The notes under the pieces were generated by a model. The model searched no databases, was not told the origin of the DNA, and saw nothing but the letters and a program-made list of their open reading frames with translations. The translations under genes and the position numbers were made by a program. Below, piece by piece: positions 1 through 5,876 of a stretch of 10,712 nucleotides of DNA; positions within the stretch are counted from its first letter, which is position 1; each line of letters starts with the position of its first letter. Source of the DNA: DASXRC01 sp036506495 (GTDB lineage: Bacteria > Actinomycetota > Actinomycetes > Mycobacteriales > Micromonosporaceae); the NCBI GenBank assembly GCA_036506495.1, contig DASXRQ010000252.1, forward strand, positions 1 to 10,712, read 5' to 3'.

Positions 1-140
1 TGGCCGACAACTCCGTCGGCCGCGTCATCGACACCCTGCTCCGACATGATCTCGTCATTGTCGACGAGATCGGGTTCGCGCCGCTGGACGACACCGGAAC
101 GCAGCTGCTATTCCGGTTCGTCGCCGCCGCCTACGAGCGC
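1..140 (+). pseudogene. istB: IS21-family helper ATPase (IstB) fragment
   Basis: Reading from base 3, the translation contains LVIVDEIGFAPLDD followed by TGTQLLFRFVAAAYER. This is the Walker B strand and the next helix of IstB, the AAA+ ATP-binding helper that assists the IS21 transposase IstA. The frame is open at the left edge, so the N-terminal part, including Walker A, would lie outside the window. IstB-like sequence stops at about base 140, right after AAYER, where the family normally continues with a Ser/His-containing strand and about 80 more residues. Instead the DNA turns into an unrelated SnoaL-like fragment. No IS21 terminal inverted repeat is visible here. It is a truncated, non-functional remnant; family assignment is confident from the motif, and the exact breakpoint is approximate. 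Confidence 0.8.
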
Positions 141-181
141 CTGCTGTCGGCCGCGGGTGCGGTCGGGTTCGCGGTAGGCGG

Positions 182-463
182 CGAGAGTTCCAGGGGGTTC
201 CAGCAACAGGGAAGGAGGCCAGCATCACTGGTACCGACATGTACCGGATCGCCGACGGCAAGATCGTGGAACAGTGGGTCGAAGGCGACCTGCTTGGCCT
301 CATGCAACAACTCGGCGTCCTCCCCACGCCAGGCCACGCGAAGGCTAGCGGTGCAGCGCGCGTCAGCGAATCGGGCCCGACCGCAACGGCCGATATGAGT
401 GCGTGGTCAGGTAGATGTTCGGCTCATCGACGGACGCGGGTGGCAATAAGCTGTTCTCAGTAA
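182..463 (+). pseudogene. SnoaL-like polyketide cyclase/ester cyclase, C-terminal fragment
   Basis: In the frame of the ATG at 239, residues REFQGVPATGKEASITGTD and then MYRIADGKIVEQW run into a helix LLGLMQQLGVLP. This is the last strand pair and C-terminal helix of SnoaL-fold proteins (NTF2-like superfamily; ester cyclases and polyketide cyclases), which usually have about 130-150 residues. The first two thirds of the fold are absent and the upstream DNA is IstB-like, so this is a stump. After LGVLPTPG the frame runs on to a stop at 461-463 through a low-complexity tail not typical of the family, so the natural stop may also be lost. Translation from the internal ATG at 239 would give 74 residues, unlikely to fold. 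From 464 to 516, before the permease stop, I see no gene. Confidence 0.7.
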
Positions 464-516
464 CGGCCGGTTACCGCGTGTAGTCGAGGGTGGTTTGTCG
501 GCCTGACCAACGCGCG

Positions 517-2745
517 CTATTCGAACCGCGCCTGCTCGGTCCTGGTGATCCGGCCGAGGATGGGTAGGCACGCGACGATCACCGCAACCGCGATCGCAAG
601 GCTCGCGCCCAGCACCGCGTAGTACGACCCGGCCGGGAGTGTGGGGACGTGCCGGTCCGGCGCCAGCGCGCGGGCGACCGGGTAGGCGAGGATCAGCCCG
701 ACCCCGGCCGCGATCACTGTGGCGGTCACCAGCGGCAGGATCGTTTCCAGCAGTACCGTGCGGTACAGCGCGCGGATTGGGGTACCGGACACGCGCAGCA
801 GGGTGAAGGCTCGCCGCCGCTCGACCAGGCTTCCGGAGATCGCCACCGCGAGGCTGATGCCGGCGATGAGCAGCGTGATCGCGGCGAGGAGGACCACCGC
901 ACGCTGCACCTCCAGGTACAGCTCGGCCCGGGTCTGCGCGACCTCGCCGAACGTCTGGGGCGTGTCGTTGATCTCGCTCGCGTATTCGGACAGCACGGTG
1001 CGTACCCGCTCCAGCGTCGCGGGCGAGCCGGTGTACACCACGAGCGCGGCGAGGTCGTTCTGCGTGATGTCTCCTTTGGCCACGTCGCTGTCCGGCCCGA
1101 AGAACGGCAGGTCCTCGTTCATCGCCGCGATGTTGTCGGTGAACATGCCGAAGATGGCGCCGCGAACCGCGGTTGCGCCCGCCGGACAGGTGCCGAATGC
1201 CGGGATCTTCGCGAGGTCGGCGCACGACACTGCGTTCGGCCCCTCGAACGGGCCGCCTTGGCCGTCCAGGTAGAACGGCACCACCGTGGTCCCGCCGGCG
1301 GCGGTGACCTTGCCGATGAGAGCGGCCGCCTCGACCGCCGGCACACCGTGGAGCGTCGGCGGCGATTCCGTGCCACACTTCCCGCCGCAGGTGCTGGCCA
1401 GGAACCCGACCCGCAGCGCGCCCGCGATCGAGGCGTCGGCGGTGGTGGACTGGGCTGCGATCGCGGCCGGCACGATCGCAGCGAGCGTGGTGCCGACCAG
1501 CACGGCCAGCACGAGGCCGCTCACCGCCCGGTACGCGGCACGCGGGTTGTCCGATAGCCGGCCGGCCGCGAGTAGCGCGGAGCCGCCGCGTGCGTACCGG
1601 TGGAAGATCTTTGTCGCCACCGTGGTCAGCCACGGCCCGGCGATCATCATGCCGATCATGACCAGGGCCAGGCTGAGGACCGCGAGACCGGGGCTGTTCC
1701 GGGTGGCCTGGGCGTTCTGCCGCAGCGGCACCACGAACAGCACCAGACCGACCGCGAGCGGGATCGCGCGCCAGAACCGTGGCGGCGGTGGGGTGACGCG
1801 GCGGCTGACGCCCAGCGGCGAGATGCGGACCCGCCGCAGCGAGCCGAGGCAGGCGATCGCGGCCATCGCGGGCACGCCGATCAGCATGATCGTGTACCCG
1901 GCCGGTGTGGGCCTGATGTCGGCCGCGAAGAACCGGAATCCGAGCAGTTTCAGGTCGACCAATGCCGGTCGCAGCGCGGCGTACACGCCGATGCCGACCG
2001 TGGCGCCAAGCAGCGCGCCGAGGACCGCGTCCACGCTCGCGACCACGTTGATCTGCCGGGCGGTCGCGCCGACCAGGCGCATCGCGGCGTACCGCTCCTC
2101 GCGCCGGCCGGCCGCCATCCGGGTCGCGGTGCCGATGAGCACGACCATGGGTATCAGCAGCGCGACCGCGCCCAGCGCGAACCCGAACCGGTAGAACTGT
2201 GACGTTGACAGCCCATGCGGCGCCTGATGGATGGCCGACACGTACCCGGTGCCGGGTATCGCGCGCAGCGTGTCCGGCGCGTACCCGATGACGATCGCGA
2301 GCGCGTCCGGGCTCTGCAGGCCGGCCGGCCCGATGGTGCCGGCGAGCGTGCCCGGGTACCGGTCGCCGAGTTCGTCGGCCGGCACGGTGGCCAGCAGCTT
2401 CGCGAGCGCCGGCGAGGCGTAGTACTGGCCGGCCGCGGGCATCGCGGAAAGGCCCGGCACCACCGGCGCGCCGGGCGCCAGCGTGGCCACGTCGAGCCGG
2501 TCAATGCTCTGGCCCTGGTATGTGTCCACGCCGTAGTTCCACAGCAGCGAGCCGCTGGTGGCAGCCGGGTCCGGGTCGGTGCACTGCCAGCATGCCTTGG
2601 CCACCGACGCCTGGTACCCCTGGTATATCGAGAGCACGCTGAGCAGCAGGCCGACGCCGATCCCGACGGCCGCGGTGATGACCGCGAGCCGGACCAGCGC
2701 CTCGCGCCCGCTGCGTACCGCGAGCCGTACCCCGAGCCGGACCAT
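517..2745 (-). CDS. ABC transporter permease, duplicated FtsX-type, ten helices
   Basis: A 742-residue integral membrane protein that would form the channel or mechanotransmission part of an ABC exporter with the ATPase just upstream. About ten hydrophobic segments are visible (near 20-40, 188-208, 235-256, 282-302, 327-341, 353-373, 408-430, 612-638, 668-690, 708-729). Two FtsX-like domains are seen: around 188-258, with EERYAAMRLVGAT after its first helix, and around 612-692, with ERRRAFTLLRVSGT at the matching place. Large extracellular parts lie at about 42-186 and 432-610. They carry cysteine pairs (C52/C55, C453/C457, C508/C520) that may form disulfides. The ATG overlaps the ATPase TGA by one base (TGATG), implying translational coupling. 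Duplicated FtsX permeases beside PadR regulators are common in actinobacteria and often export peptides, lipids or drugs; the substrate cannot be told from sequence. Confidence 0.93.
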   Translation of the reverse strand: MVRLGVRLAVRSGREALVRLAVITAAVGIGVGLLLSVLSIYQGYQASVAKACWQCTDPDPAATSGSLLWNYGVDTYQGQSIDRLDVATLAPGAPVVPGLSAMPAAGQYYASPALAKLLATVPADELGDRYPGTLAGTIGPAGLQSPDALAIVIGYAPDTLRAIPGTGYVSAIHQAPHGLSTSQFYRFGFALGAVALLIPMVVLIGTATRMAAGRREERYAAMRLVGATARQINVVASVDAVLGALLGATVGIGVYAALRPALVDLKLLGFRFFAADIRPTPAGYTIMLIGVPAMAAIACLGSLRRVRISPLGVSRRVTPPPPRFWRAIPLAVGLVLFVVPLRQNAQATRNSPGLAVLSLALVMIGMMIAGPWLTTVATKIFHRYARGGSALLAAGRLSDNPRAAYRAVSGLVLAVLVGTTLAAIVPAAIAAQSTTADASIAGALRVGFLASTCGGKCGTESPPTLHGVPAVEAAALIGKVTAAGGTTVVPFYLDGQGGPFEGPNAVSCADLAKIPAFGTCPAGATAVRGAIFGMFTDNIAAMNEDLPFFGPDSDVAKGDITQNDLAALVVYTGSPATLERVRTVLSEYASEINDTPQTFGEVAQTRAELYLEVQRAVVLLAAITLLIAGISLAVAISGSLVERRRAFTLLRVSGTPIRALYRTVLLETILPLVTATVIAAGVGLILAYPVARALAPDRHVPTLPAGSYYAVLGASLAIAVAVIVACLPILGRITRTEQARFE

Positions 2746-3422
2746 CAGACCCCCACACCTAGCGGGGTGACCAGCCCGTCGCGGACCATCACCTCGCGGT
2801 CCGCGTGCGCGGCCACCCGCGCCTCATGCGTCACCAGCACCATGGCGCTGCCCTCGGCACGTGCCATGCCGACCATCAGGTCCATCACCTTCTCGCCGGT
2901 GAGCGAGTCGAGCGACCCGGTCGGCTCGTCCGCGAACAGGACCTTCGGCGTGGTCACCAGCGCCCGGCCGACCGCGACGCGCTGCGCCTGGCCGCCGGAC
3001 AGCTCGCCGGTCCGCCGCCGTTCCAGGCCGTCGAGCTCCAGCCGGGGGAACCACGCGCCGGCCCGCGCGTACGCCGACCGGCGGGCTACCCCGTCCAGGA
3101 GCAGCGGGAGCGCGATGTTGTCGATCGCGGTCAACTCCGGCACGAGCTGGCCGAACTGGAAGACAAAACCGAAGAGGGTACGCCGCAGCTTGGTGCGCGC
3201 AGCGTCGGTCAACTGGTCGAGGCGCGTGCCGTCGAACGTGATGGTGCCGGAGTCCGGCGGGAAGATGCCGGCCATGCAGTGCAACAGCGTGGACTTGCCC
3301 GAGCCGCTCGGCCCAAGCACCGCCACGATCTCACCGGGCGCGATGTCGATGGTGGCGCCGCGCAGCGCCGGCGTCGCGCCGAAGGATTTGGTCACCTCGT
3401 GCGCGGCGAGGATCGGGGTCAT
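2745..3422 (-). CDS. ABC transporter ATP-binding protein (MacB/LolD type)
   Basis: A 225-residue ATPase driving the FtsX permease encoded next. All nucleotide-binding motifs are present: Walker A GPSGSGKST at 37-45, Q-loop glutamine at 89 in VFQF, signature LSGGQAQR at 141-148, Walker B VLFADEPTGSLD from 161 with the catalytic glutamate in DEP, and the H-loop histidine at 199 in VTHE. The length and the DEPTGSLD form match the MacB/LolD/BceA group. I chose the ATG at 3422 because it overlaps the PadR stop as ATGA, has a GAAAGGAA ribosome-binding stretch just upstream, and places Walker A at the usual distance. The same frame stays open upstream to 4025, but that part only runs antisense-like through padR in another frame. 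It appears intact and functional. Confidence 0.95.
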   Translation of the reverse strand: MTPILAAHEVTKSFGATPALRGATIDIAPGEIVAVLGPSGSGKSTLLHCMAGIFPPDSGTITFDGTRLDQLTDAARTKLRRTLFGFVFQFGQLVPELTAIDNIALPLLLDGVARRSAYARAGAWFPRLELDGLERRRTGELSGGQAQRVAVGRALVTTPKVLFADEPTGSLDSLTGEKVMDLMVGMARAEGSAMVLVTHEARVAAHADREVMVRDGLVTPLGVGV

Positions 3423-3955
3423 CGGACGATTTCCTTTCGGAGTTGGTCGAGCCGGGCCGCCGTGATGTCGATCCAGCGCATGTCGGCTTCCAGGTGGTAC
3501 AGGCCGAAGTCGGCGAGCAGCGTGCGCGACAGCGGCCCGGCCTTGCGCATCGCGGTCAGCTCGCGCATGCGGTCGAGGTGGGCGGCACGCTGCCGGTCGA
3601 GGTAATCGGCGGCCGGGCGGTCGGACAGCAGCGCGAGCACGACCTTGACGAACAGCACCGCCTGCAGCGTCGGATCCGGTTTCTCCGGCTGGGTCAGCCA
3701 CGCTTCCAGGCGGGCGACGCCGTTGGCGGTGATCACGTACCGCTTCCGGTCCGGCCCGTCCCCCGGCTCGGCACCGTGCACCGCGATGTGCCCGTCGCGT
3801 TCGAGGCGGGAAAGCGTGCCGTACAGCTGCCCGAACGACAGCGGCTTGCCGCCGCTGCCGAACAGCTGGTCGTACTCGCGCTTGAGCTCGTACCCGTGAC
3901 TCGGCGCCGGCTCGAGCAGGCCGAGCAGCGTGGTCGGGATCGGGGTGATGGTCAC
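3419..3955 (-). CDS. PadR-family transcriptional regulator
   Basis: A 178-residue repressor-like protein. Residues from about 7 to 80 form the PadR winged helix: LLGLLEPAPSHGYELK, then LSFGQLYGTLSRLERDGHI (recognition helix), then a wing containing RKRYVITANG. The rest, about 90-178, is helical and acidic/basic mixed, as in the PadR C-terminal dimerisation domain (VirR-alpha-like). I start it at GTG 3955, not the in-frame ATG at 4012: the 19-residue extension is unlike the family, no ribosome-binding site precedes either start, and a TATAGT -10 box ends 7 nt before the GTG. Its TGA overlaps the ATPase start by 4 nt. PadR genes beside ABC exporters usually repress their own operon and are released by the exported compound; here that is inferred from arrangement and the operator-like repeat. 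Confidence 0.9.
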   Translation of the reverse strand: MTITPIPTTLLGLLEPAPSHGYELKREYDQLFGSGGKPLSFGQLYGTLSRLERDGHIAVHGAEPGDGPDRKRYVITANGVARLEAWLTQPEKPDPTLQAVLFVKVVLALLSDRPAADYLDRQRAAHLDRMRELTAMRKAGPLSRTLLADFGLYHLEADMRWIDITAARLDQLRKEIVR

Positions 3956-3962
3956 GCCGGCC

Positions 3963-3968
3963 ACTATA
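3963..3968 (-). promoter_or_regulatory. -10 box of a probable leaderless padR-ABC promoter
   Basis: On the minus strand TATAGT fits the actinobacterial TAnnnT -10 pattern and ends 7 nt before the GTG of padR, so transcription would begin at or next to the start codon. There is no Shine-Dalgarno sequence before this GTG, as expected for a leaderless mRNA. No convincing -35 hexamer is found at 16-18 nt. Confidence 0.5.
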
Positions 3969-3981
3969 CGCTGAGCGTGTA
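3965..3981. promoter_or_regulatory. Candidate PadR operator, inverted repeat over the -10 box
   Basis: TATACGCT (3965-3972), a single central G (3973) and AGCGTGTA (3974-3981) form a 17-bp near-perfect dyad with 7 of 8 pairs matching; the mismatch is at 3967/3979. It overlaps the TATAGT -10 element of padR, so a bound dimer would block RNA polymerase. PadR proteins typically bind short dyads at their own promoters. Assignment to this PadR is by position only. Confidence 0.5.
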
Positions 3982-4079
3982 ACCCGAGGGAATACCCCGA
4001 CGTGCGCGTCATATGCGACAGACAAGGCGTATCGCGCCGTTTATTGACGAATCGATCTCGCGTACCCGCGCCGCCGCGG

Positions 4080-4298
4080 ATGCCTGGCGCCGGCTACCGC
4101 AACTCGGCCATCGCCGCGCTCGCCGCCGTCGGTGGGCTGATCCTGTTGATCTGGTCGGCGCTGACCCTCCACCCGAACGACGAAGATCGCGGGGTCGTGC
4201 TGCTCGTGGTGGGCCTTACGCAGCTGGTCTCGTCGTACCGCGGCAAGCGCGGCCAGGCGGGCCGCCGCCCCGTGACGCATCGACACAGCCGGGATTGA
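4080..4298 (+). CDS. Small two-helix membrane protein (hypothetical)
   Basis: A possible 72-residue protein read divergently from padR. Residues about 9-30 (AIAALAAVGGLILLIWSAL) and 38-53 (GVVLLVVGLTQLVSSY) are clear hydrophobic helices separated by a short polar, acidic turn HPNDEDR. A basic, Arg/His-rich tail from GKRGQAGRR onward follows, giving a helical hairpin with both ends probably cytoplasmic. I do not recognise a family. The ATG at 4080 is chosen because it directly precedes the first helix; the frame is open back to a GTG/ATG region at 4002, and neither start has a good ribosome-binding site. Clean helix-turn-helix hydrophobicity argues for a real gene; short length and weak translation signals argue against. 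It might be an accessory of the adjacent exporter, but nothing shows this. Confidence 0.4.
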   Translation: MPGAGYRNSAIAALAAVGGLILLIWSALTLHPNDEDRGVVLLVVGLTQLVSSYRGKRGQAGRRPVTHRHSRD

Positions 4299-4411
4299 TC
4301 CGCACGACATCGATGGGTAACAGGCTGGACTCAATCCGAAACATCGCCGATATTCATCGGACAAGTTCAATGCTCGGCCACTACCTCAGCGGCACCGGTA
4401 ACGAGTCCGCG

Positions 4412-4438
4412 CCGATCGAGACCGCCACAGGCGATCGG
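4412..4438. repeat. Inverted repeat between convergent genes
   Basis: CCGATCG (4412-4418) and CGATCGG (4432-4438) are perfect 7-bp arms around a 13-nt loop. It lies between the end of the small plus-strand gene (4298) and the end of the minus-strand methyltransferase remnant (4459), a place where a bidirectional terminator would sit, but there is no T-tract on either side. The flanking 4299-4411 holds nothing else I can identify. Confidence 0.3.
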
Positions 4439-4458
4439 TAGGGCATTGCGGGCGACGG

Positions 4459-4920
4459 TCAGCCGCGCCAGCCCCAGGCGATCACCATGCAGAGCGAAAA
4501 CCAACGCGATACCGGATCTTCTACGAGCGCCAACGGCTCGGCCAGGTCGTCCGGCGTGAGAAGGCCGGCGGTGATCAGGCGGGGGCCGAGGTCCTGCAGA
4601 GCCATGGAATAGAACGCGGACTCCGCGCTACCACCGCGTACCAGCCGGCAGGTCAGTTCCGCGTCGACGTCACGCAGGCCGGCCGCCGCGACCGCCGCAC
4701 GAAGGTGCAGACCGAACTCGGGGTCCGCCCCGGCGGCGCGGAACCCGGCCTCCATGGCCGGTATCGCGCGGGAGAATGCGGCTGCCTTCAATGATGGGCT
4801 GACGACCGGTAACAGGGCCGCCCCGAACACGAGGTCTTCCAGCACCAGCACGCCGCCCGGGCGCAGCGCCTTCACCAGCCGCACGACGACCTCGCTCCGG
4901 CTGGGCAAGTGCTCCAGCAC
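4459..4920 (-). pseudogene. SAM-dependent methyltransferase, C-terminal remnant
   Basis: The translation starts LEHLPSRSEVVVRLVKALRP and continues GGVLVLEDL. This is the post-motif-II/III part of a class I methyltransferase of the UbiE/type-11 sort (conserved aLrPGGvLv), followed by an alpha-helical region including MEAGFRAAGADPEFG and LRAAVAAAGLRDVD typical of the C-terminal half. The first half, with the SAM-binding glycine motif (DxGxGxG) and the acidic residue after strand 2, is missing: the frame stays open only back to 5004 and those extra residues do not resemble a methyltransferase. About 153 residues remain of a usual 260-280. The GTG at 4920 is only the first possible start within conserved sequence. 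It is therefore an N-terminally truncated gene, probably non-catalytic. No partner gene is adjacent. Confidence 0.65.
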
Positions 4921-4980
4921 CGTCCGCCCAATGGGTCGGTCAGCGGTGGCGCCGGACCCGAAGTCGATGGAAACCTCAAC

Positions 4981-5007
4981 TTGACGTACTTGACGTACTT
5001 GTCGTTA
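4981..5007. repeat. Tandem 9-bp repeat TTGACGTAC
   Basis: Two exact head-to-tail copies of TTGACGTAC (4981-4989, 4990-4998) are followed by a degenerate third, TTGTCGTTA (4999-5007). The motif contains the palindrome ACGT/GTAC. It lies just upstream of the methyltransferase remnant in non-coding DNA. Tandem short repeats like this are often binding sites for a regulator or recombinase, but no binding protein is identified. Confidence 0.55.
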
Positions 5008-5120
5008 CACCGCTGCAGGTGCTCCAACGCCATCTCGAGCGACCGGGTGATCCTCGCGTCGTCCGCGGGTTGCTCCCTGGACCGAGCCCGAGCCGGTGGG
5101 CCGGTGATCGATTGCCGAAG

Positions 5121-5141
5121 GTAGCCAAGCAAGTAGCCAAG
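5121..5141. repeat. Direct repeat GTAGCCAAG, period 12
   Basis: GTAGCCAAG occurs at 5121-5129 and again at 5133-5141 with a 3-nt spacer, placing the copies about one helical turn apart. That suits a protein binding side by side on one face of the DNA. It is non-coding; function unknown. Confidence 0.45.
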
Positions 5142-5215
5142 ACGGCGGACAACACCGGACACTCACGCACACCAACGACACCGGTGACCAGCACAGGAAC
5201 GCGAGGACGGACGCT

Positions 5216-5230
5216 TGCCAGATCCTGGCA
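5216..5230. repeat. Short dyad TGCCAG-ATC-CTGGCA
   Basis: Perfect 6-bp arms at 5216-5221 and 5225-5230 around a 3-nt centre. It is operator-like in size, with no adjacent gene to which it can be assigned. Confidence 0.35.
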
Positions 5231-5265
5231 GTGTGGCGGTCAGTGCAGCAGATCACTACAGCAGA

Positions 5266-5275
5266 GCTGTACAGC
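5266..5275. repeat. Palindrome GCTGTACAGC
   Basis: A perfect 10-bp palindrome. Its half-site GTACAGC recurs in the inverted repeat at 10545-10567 beside the tRNA attachment core, and both lie within about 100 bp of the sequence CTACGGATCAGA. It may be a recombinase arm site; this is suggested by similarity only. Confidence 0.35.
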
Positions 5276-5361
5276 AACGCAACCCTCCTCAACGGGCCGG
5301 ATGAGATTCCACGACGTGTCCTGACCTTGGACGCGACCTCACCGACACGCACCGCCGAAAG

Positions 5362-5373
5362 CTACGGATCAGA
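5362..5373 (+). repeat. 12-bp copy of the tRNA-Arg attachment core start
   Basis: CTACGGATCAGA is identical to the first 12 nt of the tRNA-Arg(ACG) 3' fragment at 10456-10467 (anticodon loop plus 3' anticodon-stem strand). After this the match is lost apart from GG. No tRNA 5' half precedes it. It may be a remnant or secondary attachment site, or chance. Confidence 0.4.
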
Positions 5374-5389
5374 GGATCCGCCCGTTGAC

Positions 5390-5415
5390 GCCATTGACGC
5401 GAACGTGTCAATGGC
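5390..5415. repeat. Inverted repeat GCCATTGAC / GTCAATGGC
   Basis: Perfect 9-bp arms (5390-5398 and 5407-5415) flank an 8-nt spacer. The left arm overlaps a direct repeat TTGACGC (5385, 5394). No T-run follows, so an operator or protein-binding dyad is more likely than a terminator. Confidence 0.45.
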
Positions 5416-5543
5416 TTCGGGATGCTCCGGCGGCATCGGCTGCAAAGACAGCGACGCACCGACTCGACGCGTCCGGTCTGAGCAGCGGGGGACGCGGACA
5501 ACCACGAGGACCCAACCGATCTCGTCAAGATCCAGGCAACGGG

Positions 5544-5839
5544 GCGCTGATCGACCGGCTCGACCCACCGCCGGGGTTCGCCGCCAGCGCCGCCGGCTAC
5601 GTGCTCGCCTCCGCGGGTTCGCCGCGGCCCGTAGCTTGGCCGGCGTTGCCGGCCGAGTTCGCACTGGCCGGGACCGGCATCGTTCTGGCCGAGACGCAGA
5701 GTCGATGCTGGTCGCTGCGGCGCTGCCGGACCGGCTGCGCGGCAGCGGCTAGGGATTGCTTGGCGTGGTGCAGGCCGGCGGCGACTTCGCCTCCTCGGCC
5801 ATGGTCAGCCTGCTATGGGTATGGGGCCGTCCTTTGTAG
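5544..5839 (+). pseudogene. Major facilitator superfamily transporter fragment, frameshifted
   Basis: From 5544 the frame reads LIDRLDPPPGFAASAAGYVL, then WPALPAEFALAGTGIVLAET. A jump of frame at about 5696 gives ESMLVAAALPDRLRGSG, an amber codon at 5750-5752, then GLLGVVQAGGDFASSAMVSL and a stop at 5837-5839. Together these match the last third of drug-type MFS exporters: a helix with FALAGTGIGLAET, the cytoplasmic motif LPDRLRGSGFG, and the following helix with VQAxGDxASSxxVxLLW. Restoring one G at 5696 gives AETAES, so a single-base deletion explains the shift; the amber replaces the usual aromatic codon. The N-terminal two thirds and the last helices are absent. It is a decayed remnant, coding on the strand opposite the operon that ends 38 bp away. 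Confidence 0.7.
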
Positions 5840-5876
5840 ACTGTCGAGGTCGTCGCTGTAGCGGCGGGCGGTGCTG

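Larger units (their letters stand above)
5008..5361. other. Non-coding stretch without a recognisable gene
   Basis: All reading frames here give low-complexity Arg/Ser/Thr-rich translations without known motifs. The stretch contains only short repeats: the 9-bp direct repeat at 5121, the TGCCAG-ATC-CTGGCA dyad at 5216-5230, and the GCTGTACAGC palindrome at 5266. It looks like regulatory or recombination-related DNA, or decayed sequence. Confidence 0.5.

Noticed and set aside
459..474. Small hairpin GTAAC-GGCCG-GTTAC after the permease gene
   Set aside because: Only five base pairs and no T-run; too weak to call a terminator.
649..2194. Long plus-strand open frames opposite the permease
   Set aside because: They are Arg/Ala/Ser-rich with no motif and arise from GC-rich codon bias on the other strand; the minus-strand frame has clear helices and FtsX motifs.
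2215..3605. Plus-strand open frames of over 260 codons opposite the ATPase and PadR genes
   Set aside because: Antisense shadows of strongly motif-bearing genes; their translations are low complexity.
4872..5352. Several overlapping minus-strand frames of 70-115 codons upstream of the methyltransferase remnant
   Set aside because: No hydrophobic, domain or ribosome-binding evidence; they mutually overlap in different frames and cross the direct repeats.
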